This document shows, piece by piece, positions 10,045-20,909 of a DNA stretch of 64,000 bases. The DNA comes from Saccharum officinarum (lineage: Eukaryota > Streptophyta > Magnoliopsida > Poales > Poaceae): positions 100,584,036-100,648,035 of the forward strand of contig CM036168.1 in the NCBI GenBank assembly GCA_020631735.1. The letters run 5' to 3'. Position 1 is the stretch's first letter; each line of letters opens with the position of its first letter. The position numbers were made by a program, and so were the translations under genes. The notes beneath the pieces are model-generated. The model was not told the origin of the DNA, did not search any database, and saw nothing but the letters and a program-made list of their open reading frames with translations.

Positions 10045-11019
10045 ATGGCCCGCACGAAGCAGACTGCCCGTAAGTCCACTGGCGGAAGAGCACCCCGTCG
10101 TCAGCTGGCCACGCGGGAGCACCGCAACACGGACACTTTTCTAAGCGAGTTTGGCATGCCCACCTTGCTTTGGAGAGTGCTCCATGATGTGGGGTACCCG
10201 GAGGGACAAGAGCCAGTTTACTCTTGGAGCGAGAGCCAGCTAGCTGAAGATGGACTTGCTGTTGTAGAGATCACCGTTCCTGCTCTTGGTGATGCGCCAG
10301 ATTGGGATGGTTGGCATTTGGAGTTCGAAGGACGCACTCCAGTCGAGGGTGCAGAGGGCGCAGCTTTTCGCGTCATCCGAGACATCATGAGCAGATTTCC
10401 CAATGAGTTAGCAGCAGCTTTGGCCGGTACCTTCCCGAGAGATGATCCTCGCGACGCCATTTGGGTACAGCCGCAAGGAAGTGCCCTGGTTAGAGGCCCC
10501 AGTGAAGGACAGGCTAGCGACAATCACACCATGAGTGCCATGTATGCAGCCATCAGAGCATATCAAGGTCTGGAGAATACCTATTGGACCTTGACTGGCC
10601 TACGTGGTGATGATCGGCTTGAAGCAAGGAAGCAGAAGAAAAAGCAAGCGCGTGCCATAGCTAGCTTGCAGGAGCAGTTGGCTGATATGAGCTTGCAGCG
10701 GGACCGAGCTCTCGAGAGAGGCGAGAGTTCCATGCAGCAAGTACAGAGGCTGACTCAGGCCAACAGGAATGCAGATCGCTTGTTGGAGCAGCTAGTACAA
10801 GAAAGGAATGAAGCCTGGAACGAGAGAGACCTTCTGAGGCAGAGGGTCGAGGAGCTAGAAGGGTACAATGCCAACTTGCATGAAGAGTTCCATGCCCTCT
10901 ACAACGGGATGGGCCCGTATGCTCCTCCGAACGCCGCTCAGATGAACATCGACGACGACGCTGCAGCTGAGGGTAGCAATGGCGACGCCTCCGACATCGA
11001 CGATGGCCCCGAGGAGTAG
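10045..11019 (+). CDS. Extra retrotransposon ORF: histone H3 tail mimic + globular region + coiled coil + acidic tail
   Basis: The 324-residue product starts at the ATG of ACAGATGGCC; the open frame extends three codons upstream, but only through an acceptor-like sequence. Residues 1-25 read like a histone H3 tail: MARTKQTARKSTGG is identical, and the next ten positions match except that Lys14, Lys18 and Lys23 are Arg. The match ends near LATRE. No histone fold follows. Residues about 30-195 look globular and are rich in Trp, Asp and Gly (e.g. PDWDGWHLEFEGRTP). Residues about 195-285 are a basic-then-heptad coiled coil (RKQKKKQARAIASLQEQL, then RVEELEGYNANLHEEF). The C terminus is acidic (NIDDD ... 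DIDDGPEE). The ORF is intact in the same orientation as gag-pol. I know no function. Chromatin targeting or sequestering of histone-tail readers is inference. Uncharacterised ORFs of this sort may exist in other grass elements, which I could not check. Confidence 0.85.
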   Translation: MARTKQTARKSTGGRAPRRQLATREHRNTDTFLSEFGMPTLLWRVLHDVGYPEGQEPVYSWSESQLAEDGLAVVEITVPALGDAPDWDGWHLEFEGRTPVEGAEGAAFRVIRDIMSRFPNELAAALAGTFPRDDPRDAIWVQPQGSALVRGPSEGQASDNHTMSAMYAAIRAYQGLENTYWTLTGLRGDDRLEARKQKKKQARAIASLQEQLADMSLQRDRALERGESSMQQVQRLTQANRNADRLLEQLVQERNEAWNERDLLRQRVEELEGYNANLHEEFHALYNGMGPYAPPNAAQMNIDDDAAAEGSNGDASDIDDGPEE

Positions 11020-11365
11020 GATAGTGTCATGCGTTAGTAGCTAGACGTGACGCGATGGCCTTCTTTTGGGTTCCATGTATCATGATGTATCCTGTTCGAC
11101 CTTGAGACTGATGATCTTTGGAGTTCGGTTGTGTATGCGATACCCGAACGCATAAAAGTCCAGTGTATGTATGCTGGCAACGTGGTTGTATGGAACGCGA
11201 TGGTGCTTTTGAAATAACTTAATTGGTGTTGTTGTTTAATTGGAATGAAATTATTGCGCCTCTGTTTTCTTGTATGACTTGTTCTCTCCAATGAATTCAG
11301 TATGGCATGATTGTTCCTTCGGACACAATTTTACAACTTCACTCAATTGTGCTTGTTGCTGAAAT
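11020..11365 (+). other. Spacer between the extra ORF and gag
   Basis: No gene is seen. The spacer ends GAAATATGCAG|ATG, so the gag start, like that of the extra ORF, abuts an acceptor-like CAG. The E2 copy keeps the same ATATGCAGATG arrangement (56466-56474, minus). This is also the place where E3 interrupted E2 (equivalent to about 11163 here). Confidence 0.5.
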
Positions 11366-11921
11366 ATGCAGATGACCAACACTCGTCGTGCTACGTACGA
11401 AGCCGCTGAGACTGGTGGCAACGGTGCAGGAGCTGGTGGAAGTGGTGCCAACAATGTCAACCACCAGGAACCACGTCCAGAACCACATTTGCCCCCTCCT
11501 CCGCCGCTTACCGCAGAAATGTTCTTCACACAGTTTCTTGGAAGTCAACGCAGTACTGAACAATCACAGAGGAATATGGAAGACTTTCTGCGTACCATCG
11601 CGGAAAATGTTCAAAGAGGAAATAATCAAGGTGGTGGCCAGGGAGTGAACCAGTACAGCAGTTTCAAGGATTTCATGGATACGAGGCCACCTATTTTCAA
11701 AGAAGCAGCAGAGCCACTTGATGCCGAAGAATGGATTAACACTATGGAAGATAAGTTCCGTGTGTTAAGGATGACAGAAGTTCTGAAAGTAGAGTATGCT
11801 GCACATCAGTTACAAGGACCAGCAGGAATGTGGTGGAAGCATCACCGCAGTACTTTTCCTCCTAATGCCCAGATCTCTTGGAGGGATTTCACTGAAGCTT
11901 TTAAGGGAGTTTATATTCCCC
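11366..11921 (+). pseudogene. E1 gag, N-terminal part, frameshifted into the pol frame
   Basis: This part of gag has a Gly/Asn-rich N terminus, a Pro-rich stretch, and the retrotransposon gag domain starting around AEEWINTMEDKFRVL and continuing through GMWWKHH and [11 protein letters not shown]. The frame ends early at 11938. In E2 the equivalent C run has five Cs, whereas here (11918-11921) it has four, so a 1-bp deletion shifts the reading away from the rest of gag. The next frame picks up immediately with [13 protein letters not shown]. The likely start is ATG 11366 or 11372. A programmed frameshift is possible but less likely, because E2 has the continuous frame here. Confidence 0.85.
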
Positions 11922-14900
11922 AGGGTTGGTTGAGATGAAGCTTGGAGAGTTCTTAGCCTTGAATCAGGGTACCAAGACGGTGACACAGTATCTGCATGCC
12001 TTTAATAACTTGTGCCGCTATGCTCCAGACATGGTTGACACAGATGCAAAGAAGATTGCTAGTTTCAAGAGAGGGTTGAGTCCGAAGATGATGAAGCATG
12101 TGGGTACCAATAACCGCAACAGATTCAATGACTTTATCAGTGACTGTTTGAAGCAAGAGAAGAACAATAATGCTTACACCGCATCCAAGAACCGCAAGAG
12201 AGTGTTCGAGTCAGGACCATCCCAGTCCAGAGTTGTCCCTGCCAACCGTTCATCTTATCGTCCGTCCGCACCTGGTGCGAGGTTCAGGCCGCCGCAGCAT
12301 AAAACCCAGAACTACAAGGGGCCACAGAAACCGTACAAGATCGCAGTGCCGCCAACAAAGACCAACGCAACTGTAGAACAGAGCAACTCCAAGGGAGCTA
12401 TAGGGTCTGCTGGTACAGTGAAAGGGCCCTGCTACAACTGTGGTCAGCCAGGCCACTTTTCAAAGTTCTGCCCTTATCCGCCTAAAAAGAAGCAACAGAC
12501 TTACAATGCTCGTGTACACCACACCGCCATTGATGAAGTTCCTGAGGGAGAGCCCGTAACTGCTGGTAAGTTTCTTGTGAACCATCACCCTGCAGTTGTT
12601 CTTTTTGATTCTGGATCTTCGCATTCTTTTATGAGTCAAGCATTTGCACGGAAGCATGAACAACTATGCACAGAATTGAGTTATGGTTATCGCATAAGTT
12701 CAGCAGGAGCTGATGTGTTAACCAATAAGATGGTTAGAGGGGCAACCCTTGAGTTAGGTAGTCGGAAGTTCCGAGTGAACCTGGTAGTTATGCCTGGACT
12801 AGTTTTGGATGTAATAATAGGAATGAACTGGATGAAAGACTGGGAAGCAGTCATAGATACAAGCAGTAGGATGCTTACCCTTAAAGATCCCCAGGCAGAG
12901 GGTACTTTTCAGGTACCATTGCCTAAAAGAACAGATCTTGTGAGTGTGACCTGTGCCATGGAAGTTGCTCCTATCCATCAGATCCCAGTAGTATGTGAGT
13001 TCCCGGATGTGTTTCCAGACGAGTTGCCTGGCCTTCCTCCAGACAGAGATGTTGAGTTTGGAATCGAGTTGATCCCCGGGACAGCTCCAATTTCGAGGAG
13101 ACCTTATCGGATGCCTCCGGATGAGTTAGCTGAGTTGAAGAAACAGTTGGAAGAGTTGTTAAAAAAGGGGTTTATTCGTCCAAGTAAGTCTGAATGGGGA
13201 TGTCCTGCCTTGTTTGTAAAGAAAAAGAAAGAGGGTACTCTCAGGATGTGTGTGGATTATCGACCTCTTAACGCTGTAACTATCAAGAATAAATATCCAC
13301 TGCCTCATATTGATGTTCTGTTTGATCAGTTAGCTAAAGCCAGAGTGTTCTCCAAGATAGACTTAAGGTCTGGGTATCATCAGATAAAGATTAGACCTCA
13401 AGATGTTCCGAAAACCGCCTTTTCTACCAGATACGGGTTGTACGAGTATCTTGTTATGTCATTTGGACTAACAAATGCTCCTGCATATTTTATGTATCTG
13501 ATGAATACAGTTTTCATGCCAGAGTTGGACAAGTTTGTAGTTGTCTTCATTGATGACATTCTAGTATACTCTGAAAACGAGAAAGAGCATGAAGAGCATC
13601 TGAGAATTGTCTTGACCAGGTTGAGGGATCATAAGTTATATGCTAAGTTCAGCAAATGTGAATTTTGGTTGAAGAAAGTTCCTTTCCTCGGTCATATCCT
13701 ATCTGAGAATGGAGTTTCTGTAGATCCGAGTAAAGTGCAAGAGGTTATGGATTGGAAGACTCCAACCACAGTGTCAGAAGTCAGAAGTTTCCTAGGGTTA
13801 GCGGGTTACTATCGCCGTTTTATCCCAGACTTCTCGAAGATTGCCAAGCCTATGACAAGTCTGTTACAGAAAGATCACAAGTTTGCGTGGACAGAGGAGT
13901 GTGAGACAGCTTTCCATACCTTGCGGAAACTGTTGACCACTGCTCCAGTTCTTGCACAACCCGACATCGAGAAACCTTTTGATGTGTTCTGCGACGCATC
14001 AAAAACCGGATTAGGGTGTGTGCTAATGCAAGAAGGAAGAGTAATTGCTTATGCCTCCCGGCAGTTGAGAAAACATGAAATCAATTATCCGACACATGAT
14101 CTTGAGCTTGCCGCTGTTGTGCATGCCTTAAAGATTTGGAGACACTATCTACTGGGTAATGTGTGCAATATTTTCACCGATCATAAGAGTCTCAAGTACA
14201 TTTTCACCCAACCAGAATTGAACATGAGACAGCGAAGATGGTTAGAACTGATCAAAGACTACAACTTGAATGTACAGTATCACCCTGGGAAAGCCAATGT
14301 GGTAGCTGATGCTTTAAGCAGAAAATCACATTGTCTGAATGTGCAACCCTTACTTGAAGATGGTTTCGATCTAATGCACCCTGCCGTGCTACAAAGTATT
14401 CAGGTCAGTTGTTCCTTGGAGAGTAAGATTATAGAAGGTCAGAAAACAGACAAGGGGATATTCCACATCAAAAAGAAGATTCAAGAAGAACCCTCGAAAC
14501 ACTTCAGGGTGGATGAGCAGGATGTGTTGTGGTTCGACAACCGTCTTGTTGTTCCAAAGGATAGAGAGCTTAAGAATAAAATTTTGGATGAAGCTCATCT
14601 CTCTAAGTTGTCTATTCATCCTGGCAGCAGTAAAATGTATCAAGAACTAAGACCTCGTTATTGGTGGACCAAAATGAAGAAGGAAATTGCAGCGTATGTA
14701 GCCAGATGTGACACATGTTGTAGAGTAAAAGCAATTCACATGAAGCCTGCCGGAATGCTACAACCTTTGTCAGTACCGAGTTGGAAGTGGGATGACATAA
14801 GTATGGATTTTATCACGGGTCTACCCACTACTCAAAAAGGTCACGATTCCATTTGGGTAATTGTGGATCGTCTTACTAAGACAGCCCACTTTCTGCCTGT

Positions 14901-15894
14901 CAAAACGGAACATAGACCACCTCAATATGCTGAGAAGTATATTGCGGAGATTGTGAGGTTGCATGGCATACCAAAGACTATAGTGTCTGACAGAGGGTCA
15001 CAGTTCACTGCTCACTTTTGGGAGCACTTGCACAAAGGTTTGGGGACTAGTCTGATTCGTAGCACTGCCTATCATCCTCAAACAGATGGTCAAACTGAGA
15101 GAGTTAATGCTGTTCTAGAAGATATGTTAAGAGCCTGTGTGTTGTCTTCCAGAGGTTCATGGGAGTCATGGTTACCATTAGCAGAGTTCTCATACAATAA
15201 CAGCTATCAAGAGAGTATCAAGATGGCACCTTTTGAGGCTCTGTATGGCCGAAAGTGTAGAACACCGTTAAACTGGATTGAGCCCGGAGAAAGAAGGTAT
15301 TATGGTATTGACTTCGTAGAAGAAGCCGAAAGGAAAGTTCATATCATCCAGCAGAATATGAGAGCAGCTCAGTCACGTCAGAAAAGTTATGCAGATAAGA
15401 GAAGGAGACCGCTTGTGTTCGAAGTTGGTGACTATGTCTATCTAAAAGTTACGCCAATGAAAAAGAAAAGATTTGGTGTGCGCAGAAAGCTGGCCGCCAG
15501 ATTTGTGGGACCTTATAAAATCCTGGAACGGAAGGGTCCTGTGGCTTACAAATTGGATTTACCAGAGTCAATGGGTGCTATATTCCCAGTTTTTCATGTA
15601 TCACATCTCAAGAAGTGTTTGCGCGTTCCAGAGGAAAGGATTGAACCTCGAGGCATAAAACTAAAGTCAGATTTGGTGTATCGTGAGCAACCAGTTCGAG
15701 TATTGGATACCAAGGAAAGGGCTACTCGAAACAGTGTGGTGAAAACGTATAAGATACAATGGAGTCATCACGATGAAGGGGATGCATCTTGGGAAACGGG
15801 TGAATACTTAAAGAACGCCTATGAAGATTTTTATAATAAATGGTTCGTAACCCAAATCTCGGGACGAGATTTTTATAAGGGGGGAGGGCTGTAA
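11922..15894 (+). CDS. E1 gag C-terminus and pol polyprotein (PR, RT, RNase H, INT, chromodomain-like tail)
   Basis: One open frame of about 1,320 codons. The rest of gag is followed by a CCHC knuckle [14 protein letters not shown] (about 12430-12471), a protease with [10 protein letters not shown] (about 12604), RT with CVDYRPLN and the catalytic FIDDILVYS (about 13546-13572), RNase H with [14 protein letters not shown] and [13 protein letters not shown], and integrase. The integrase has an HHCC zinc site starting near [10 protein letters not shown] and ending CDTCCRVKA, then a D,D,E core ([24 protein letters not shown]). [22 protein letters not shown]-terminal module follows, then a chromodomain-like tail of about 50 residues ([11 protein letters not shown] ... 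[16 protein letters not shown]). The tail keeps Tyr and Trp but lacks the first aromatic cage residue of HP1, as in many plant chromoviruses. All catalytic residues seen are present, so only the gag lesion blocks full-length translation. Confidence 0.93.
15877..15889 (+). other. E1 polypurine tract
   Basis: The purine run AAGGGGGGAGGGC lies directly before the 3' LTR start (TGTAACACTCC at 15890). It is the usual primer for plus-strand synthesis. The equivalent in E2 is the reverse complement of CCCTCCCCCC at about 51951-51960. Confidence 0.75.
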
Positions 15895-18800
15895 CACTCC
15901 GGTGTTACGCAATGCATTTTTGCATAACAATCATATTGCACCGCATTCATAACATTATAATCATGTGTGGTAAATTATAATTTGATTAAAATAAAAGCTT
16001 GAAAATAATGTATGTGATAAATTGTATTAATATGATAATCACATTGTACCAAAAATCTTGCAACTATAATTTTTCATCACTTGGAACCCTAGTTCAATCT
16101 TTGGAGCAACTAGATGACTCAAATTTTGTCAAAAACTTGTTCAAAAATATTTATTAAAAATATCCAAAAATATCTCCTATTTTAGCTTTTATTCTGCCAT
16201 TCAAAATCTATTAAGAATTTTTAGTTGGCCCCTTAATCAAAGTTGTAGAGAATTTAATTTTGAGCAACTTTTATTTTAGGGCCAATCCATAAAATGTCTT
16301 CTTCTTGTTCAAAATGGAGTTTGAAGTTTGAAATGCATTTAAATTTGAATTTGGAAAATCAAAAAAATTGAAATTTGCCTTAGCAGGCCGCAGCCTCATT
16401 TCTCGGCCCGTTCGCGAGGCAGCCCGGCCCAGCCGCCCGCGCGCTCGCCCGCTCGCCAGCGCACGCCGCGACACGCGCGCGCCCGCGCAGACGCCGCGCG
16501 CCCCGTGGCCGGCATGCGCCGCTCGCCGTCGCCATCTGGCCGCCGGTGGCCCCCGCAGCGCGCGCCTCGGTCTTCTAAGCCGCCCGCGCTCCGCACCCGC
16601 TCTCCCATTCCCAGCTTCCTCGCCCCGGCCCTCCTCCGCTCTCTGCTCCGCGAGCGCCGCCCGCGCGAACACCGCCACCGCCGCACCCGCCGGCCAAATT
16701 GGCCGCCGGTGAGCCGCCATTGCTCGCCCTCTCGCGCACCCGACTTCGCCCCTTTCTCCGACAGCCCGTGCGCACCTTGTCGCCACCTTCCGAGCCCAGC
16801 AGGTGGGGATCCCGTGTTTTCGCCGTCGGCGGCCATGGCGCCACCGCGCGCGGCCTCCCGCCGAGGCGGCTCCCCGCTACCCCTCTCGCCTCCCTAGCTC
16901 CAAAAACGGGTTCGCCCTCTCGTCGCGGTTCTCATGCGCTCCTTGCTCCGTCCGCTCGCGACCGGAGACGGCCGCTGGCCGATGGCAGTCGCCGCGCTGC
17001 CGCGGCCAGGGTCGCCGCCATGGCGTGACCGCGGCCGCGCCCGACCGCGCGAGGCCAGGCCGGCCTTGGGCCGAAGCCCGAGCCGGGCCAGCTCGCTCTT
17101 CGCTCCCCGCGCGCGTGAGCAGGCCGCGAACCGCCGTGGGCCGATCTTTTCCCTCGGGCCGGCCCAGCGCCTTAAAAAGAAATCCATTTCCATTTTCTTT
17201 TTATTATTCTTGATGAAAAAGCACTTGGAAAATGATTTCTTGGTCATTTTAGCTCAAAAAAATTATGAAATAAATTTCTTTAGATGAAATGGAACCAGAT
17301 CTATGATCTAAAATTATTGCATGTCAAATTTGAGATACTTTTCTGTAGAGTTTTTAATTAACTATTGAAATGGCTGTTTTCTTGTTAATTGCTTAATAAA
17401 TCCTAGAAAAATCAGAAAAATATGATTCCAAGTTTATTAATCTTTTTGTGTCATGTACTTTCTAGGGAAATTTTGTATCTTGGGTGTTCTGTATAAAAAT
17501 TTGTAGTTGCAGTTCAAATGCTTTCTATTACCAATATTTGTTATTTTTGTTATTTAAATAAATTTGAATAAAACATGCAAGTGATAATTTTTTCTATAGT
17601 GTTTGTTTAGGTAATAGATAGTAGGAAAATTTCTAAATCTGTTGTTTGATACTTTTCATAATGTAAAATATTTTAAATATCCATTTTAGGCCTTATTTTG
17701 TTATTTTTGTATAGTAAGTTCTAATTATCCAAATGCAGTAAAAATTTTATGTCAAGCTATTCTTGATATTAGTAACCCACTGTAATTTTATGAGATTTTT
17801 CTGAGCTACTAAAATATGTGTTGCTGTTCAACCTTAGGACTAATTAGGGTTTCTATTTATTCTTTAATGCAAAAATAGTTAGTAAACTATACTTTGGTGT
17901 ATCTTTGAAGCACCTTGGGTGTTCAAGTACTCTTGCATGGTAGGAACTAGTGTTGGTAGTTTCCGAGTACATGTTCTTGGATGATGTTGACTACCTTGTA
18001 GAAGAGTCATAAGTTCCACATAACCCGATGACATAATACATTCATTACACCGTATGCATTCCGCATCTTCATCATCTCATGTCACTTCTGCATTTCACCT
18101 ATGCATGTTGCACTCATACTTCTGCATCATACAGGATCGCAGGAAGTGGTTCCGGCAGTTGTTCCCGAGGACGCAGAGGAGCAGCCCGAGGAGCCGGAGC
18201 CAGCAGAAGTAGAAGAGGAGTCCGGTGAAGAGCTTCCGGAGTGTCCTGACCATCGTCCCAGTACCTTCGAGCGAGGCAAGCCCCGGAGCATTTCTCCCCG
18301 GTTTGCAATTAATTATTTATTAATTTTTCTTAATCTGATGCATTAAGTTTAGGAGTTGTTTGCAAACGTTGCTGCATTATACCTTGTGCCACCTTGTTTT
18401 ACCCGATCCTTGTCACCCTGGTGTCCACGGTCAATACTTGCTTAGCTTGCTTAGGCCGGTAGAAGTCGGGTGATTGCCTGTCATCCGCGAGCTATAGGGG
18501 ATTACCTGGTTTTATGGGAAAGAATGTCTTGTGAGAATAACTAAGTGTGGGAATGAATGTGAGACCGGGCGGAAGCTTGCAGGGTTCTGGACTGTAGTGT
18601 CTTCCGTCTGTGTCGATTAAGGACCGTCCGATGTCGGGCCTCGGGTCATGTTGAACGCATGCCTCACATTTAGCTGGCCGGATAAAGTACCTTTCGACCG
18701 CGAAGCCGGGAGATTATTCGGGCCGAGTGGATTGCCCGCAACGCACTGTACCGGAGCAGTAGTGGCAGGAAACGGGGGCGCGATGATAAGGCCAAAGAGC

Positions 18801-19745
18801 AGTCGGGCGGCCCCCGGGTACATGTGGTTCCTGGCAAGCTCGCGACTTTACCTGAATGGGTGACTCGGTGACCAATACCTCACTTTAGCGGGTGAGTGAG
18901 GTTTGTGTGAGGAATAAATTACCAGCTGGTCAATAATCGATTCGAATCGCCATCGTTCACTGGATAGTGAGCACTTGACTTGAGTTACTTCATCGTAGTA
19001 ATATGGATACAACACTTGGATAGTTATGAGAAAATGACATGGTAATTATTGTCAAATATCAATGGTAATCCTTGCTTGCTCAATTACATGGTTACTTTAG
19101 CATAAAGTGCAAATATAGTTGACAAGAGAATAAAGATTTAGAAGATGACATGCTTTTGTAAATGATTTGCTAAGCTAAAAATGCTTTTCTTGCAAATGAG
19201 TCAGCTACCCCACCAAAATGCCTATCATGATCCTTGGAGTCTTTTGTTTTGGTTCTGTCGGGTAAGTCTAGCTGAGTACCTTCTCGTACTCAGGGCTTTG
19301 TTCCCACTTGTTGCAGATGGACAGATGTACTACGGTTATTGTATCAACTGTCTCTACCCTGCGATGGGCGAAGCCTAGGACCATGGGCAATGGTCACTCA
19401 CTACTCCTCGTCTGATGCTTTTGTGGGAGATGATCGCGAGCTGGCACTGTATTTTGGAAAAAGATGTGTGTGTGTGTGTGCTTTGAACTAATGCTTCCGC
19501 TACTTTATTTGAAACTGGTTTGTAATAACTATGTTTAAACTCCGATGTATTTTGTGCCGCAAACTACTGTGTAACTTATGAAGGTAATCGCTGAACTTAT
19601 TACGATCTTGGCTGTGATGTGAAATGGTTTGAAATCCGTCGAGATTTCACGGACTACCGGGTTATACGGGCTTAAGTTTGGTAAATTGCCCATCCGTTGG
19701 ATGATTTTCTTACTTAATCTCGTATAATTGGGCGGTTCTGTTACA
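15890..19745 (+). repeat. E1 3' LTR
   Basis: This is a 3,856-bp copy of 5399-9253, with scattered substitutions and 1-bp indels only. It includes the acidic ORF (18135-18306) and the intron-like hairpin element (19262-19316). It ends GTTCTGTTACA. The next bases (TATAG) do not repeat the left flank of E1. Confidence 0.93.
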
Positions 19746-20245
19746 TATAGCATGATATAAGGCTGCGGGACAGGCAAAATGACTAAGGAGCTTGTACCCG
19801 GAATTGATAATGGTTGTCTACAGCAATAATCATTTAGTAGTTTGCTCCTAAGACAACGGGTCAAGTGTACTGCCAAACACATTGGCAATAAAGTTATACG
19901 TTGTAAAGGAGAAAGTCCGGAATCATACTAAAAGGTATTGAACATATAAGTAACAAGAAAGTGCTTGTGGATCCGCTTACTAAAGATTTACCACCCAGTG
20001 TGTTCAGAGAACACATGGTCGACATGGGTTTATGGTATAGCCTATGATTTCCGGACAATAAAGGGCCCAAAGTTAAAGAATCTGTTTCAGATCAGAGATG
20101 TGTATTGTAGCTGTTAAATCTATCGGCAATTGACCGTGACGATGAGGCATGCTCTATACACTGATTTGTGATGGAACAAATAAAAGTGAAAGCAATTAAA
20201 GTCAAAGTTTAAAGTTAAATGATAAGTTGAGATCAAAGGAGAGAA
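19746..20245 (+). mobile_element. 3' end of another Copia element (pol C-terminus and PPT)
   Basis: A short reading at about 19959-20045 gives VLVDPLTKDLPPSVFREHMV, followed by DMGLW. This is the typical end of Copia pol after RNase H. Before it is a degraded stretch. After it is a non-coding tail with an AAAGGAGAGAA purine tract at 20235-20245, just before an LTR start. All upstream parts of the element are missing, replaced by E1. Confidence 0.8.
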
Positions 20246-20660
20246 TGTTAGAATAGATCTCAACCGAATTGGCCCAACGACCAATTCGGACCCTTTGACC
20301 ACGCCCTGATCGGGGGCATCCAATCCAACGAGGTTGGTGGGCCCCCGTCGCACAGTGCCATATAAGAGGGAGTGGGGGCCACAGGCTCAAACCACGAGGT
20401 TCACTGCCCAGCCGCCACCCCACTCAAAACCCTAGCCGATCTAGAGGGCGGCACTGCCAGCGGCGGGAAGCGTCACTGCCACGCCGCCGGACCACCACGC
20501 CGTACACCGACGCCATGGCGACTTCTTGCACCTCTGCCAAGACCGAAAGGTATGGGCCTCTTCTTCCCTCTCTCTCTCCGGATCTCTCTGTTGGATATGT
20601 ATCCATGTCGATTATCCCAAATGTAAAGAGAACTCCCTGCTAGATCTACCCTAGATGATC
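20246..20660 (+). repeat. Copia LTR, partial
   Basis: It starts TGTTAGAATAGATC right after a polypurine tract, as a 3' LTR would. It contains a probable TATA region (CATATAAGAGGGAG near 20360) and a GC-rich, CT-rich part typical of a transcribed R/U5 region. I could not place a clean 3' end with CA before the MITE at 20670, so its boundary is uncertain. Confidence 0.6.
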
Positions 20661-20669
20661 CAAACTCTA

Positions 20670-20907
20670 CACCTCCATTCTAAATTATAAGACGTTTGAC
20701 TTTTTTTTTAACCCCAAGTTTGGCCACTCGTCTTATTCAAAAATTTTGTACAAACATAGTTAAATTTAAGTCATTCTTGAAGAACTTTTATTAATATGCC
20801 AAGCCACGATAAAAAAATTGATATTTTGCACAAATTTTTGAATAAGAGGAGTGGTTAAATTTGATGTCAAAAAAAGTCAAATGTCTTATAATTTGGGATG
20901 GAAGGAG
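20670..20907. mobile_element. Stowaway-like MITE
   Basis: The ends are inverted repeats: CTCCATTCTAAATTATAAGA on the left, CTTATAATTTGGGATGG on the right. It is flanked by TA at 20668-20669 and 20908-20909, the Stowaway target duplication. It is 238 bp long and has no coding capacity. Confidence 0.85.
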
Positions 20908-20909
20908 TA

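Larger units (their letters stand above)
5399..19745 (+). mobile_element. E1: complete Gypsy chromovirus (Tekay/Del-like), 14.3 kb
   Basis: Two near-identical LTRs (5399-9253 and 15890-19745) bound it. Both start TGTAAC and end GTTACA. Inside, in order, are a PBS, a leader, an extra ORF with a histone-H3-like N terminus, gag, pol (protease, RT, RNase H, integrase with a chromodomain-like tail) and a polypurine tract. RT before integrase is the Gypsy order. By eye the two LTRs differ at roughly two dozen positions in 3.85 kb (about 0.6-0.7 %). At the usual grass rate of 1.3e-8 per site per year this suggests a few hundred thousand years. The 5-bp flanks (CAACG left, TATAG right) do not match, so no target duplication is seen. 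The only obvious coding lesion is a 1-bp deletion in gag. Confidence 0.93.

Noticed and set aside
10045..10120. A genuine histone H3 gene
   Set aside because: Only the first about 25 residues match. The histone fold is absent, and the ORF sits between a retrotransposon PBS and gag.
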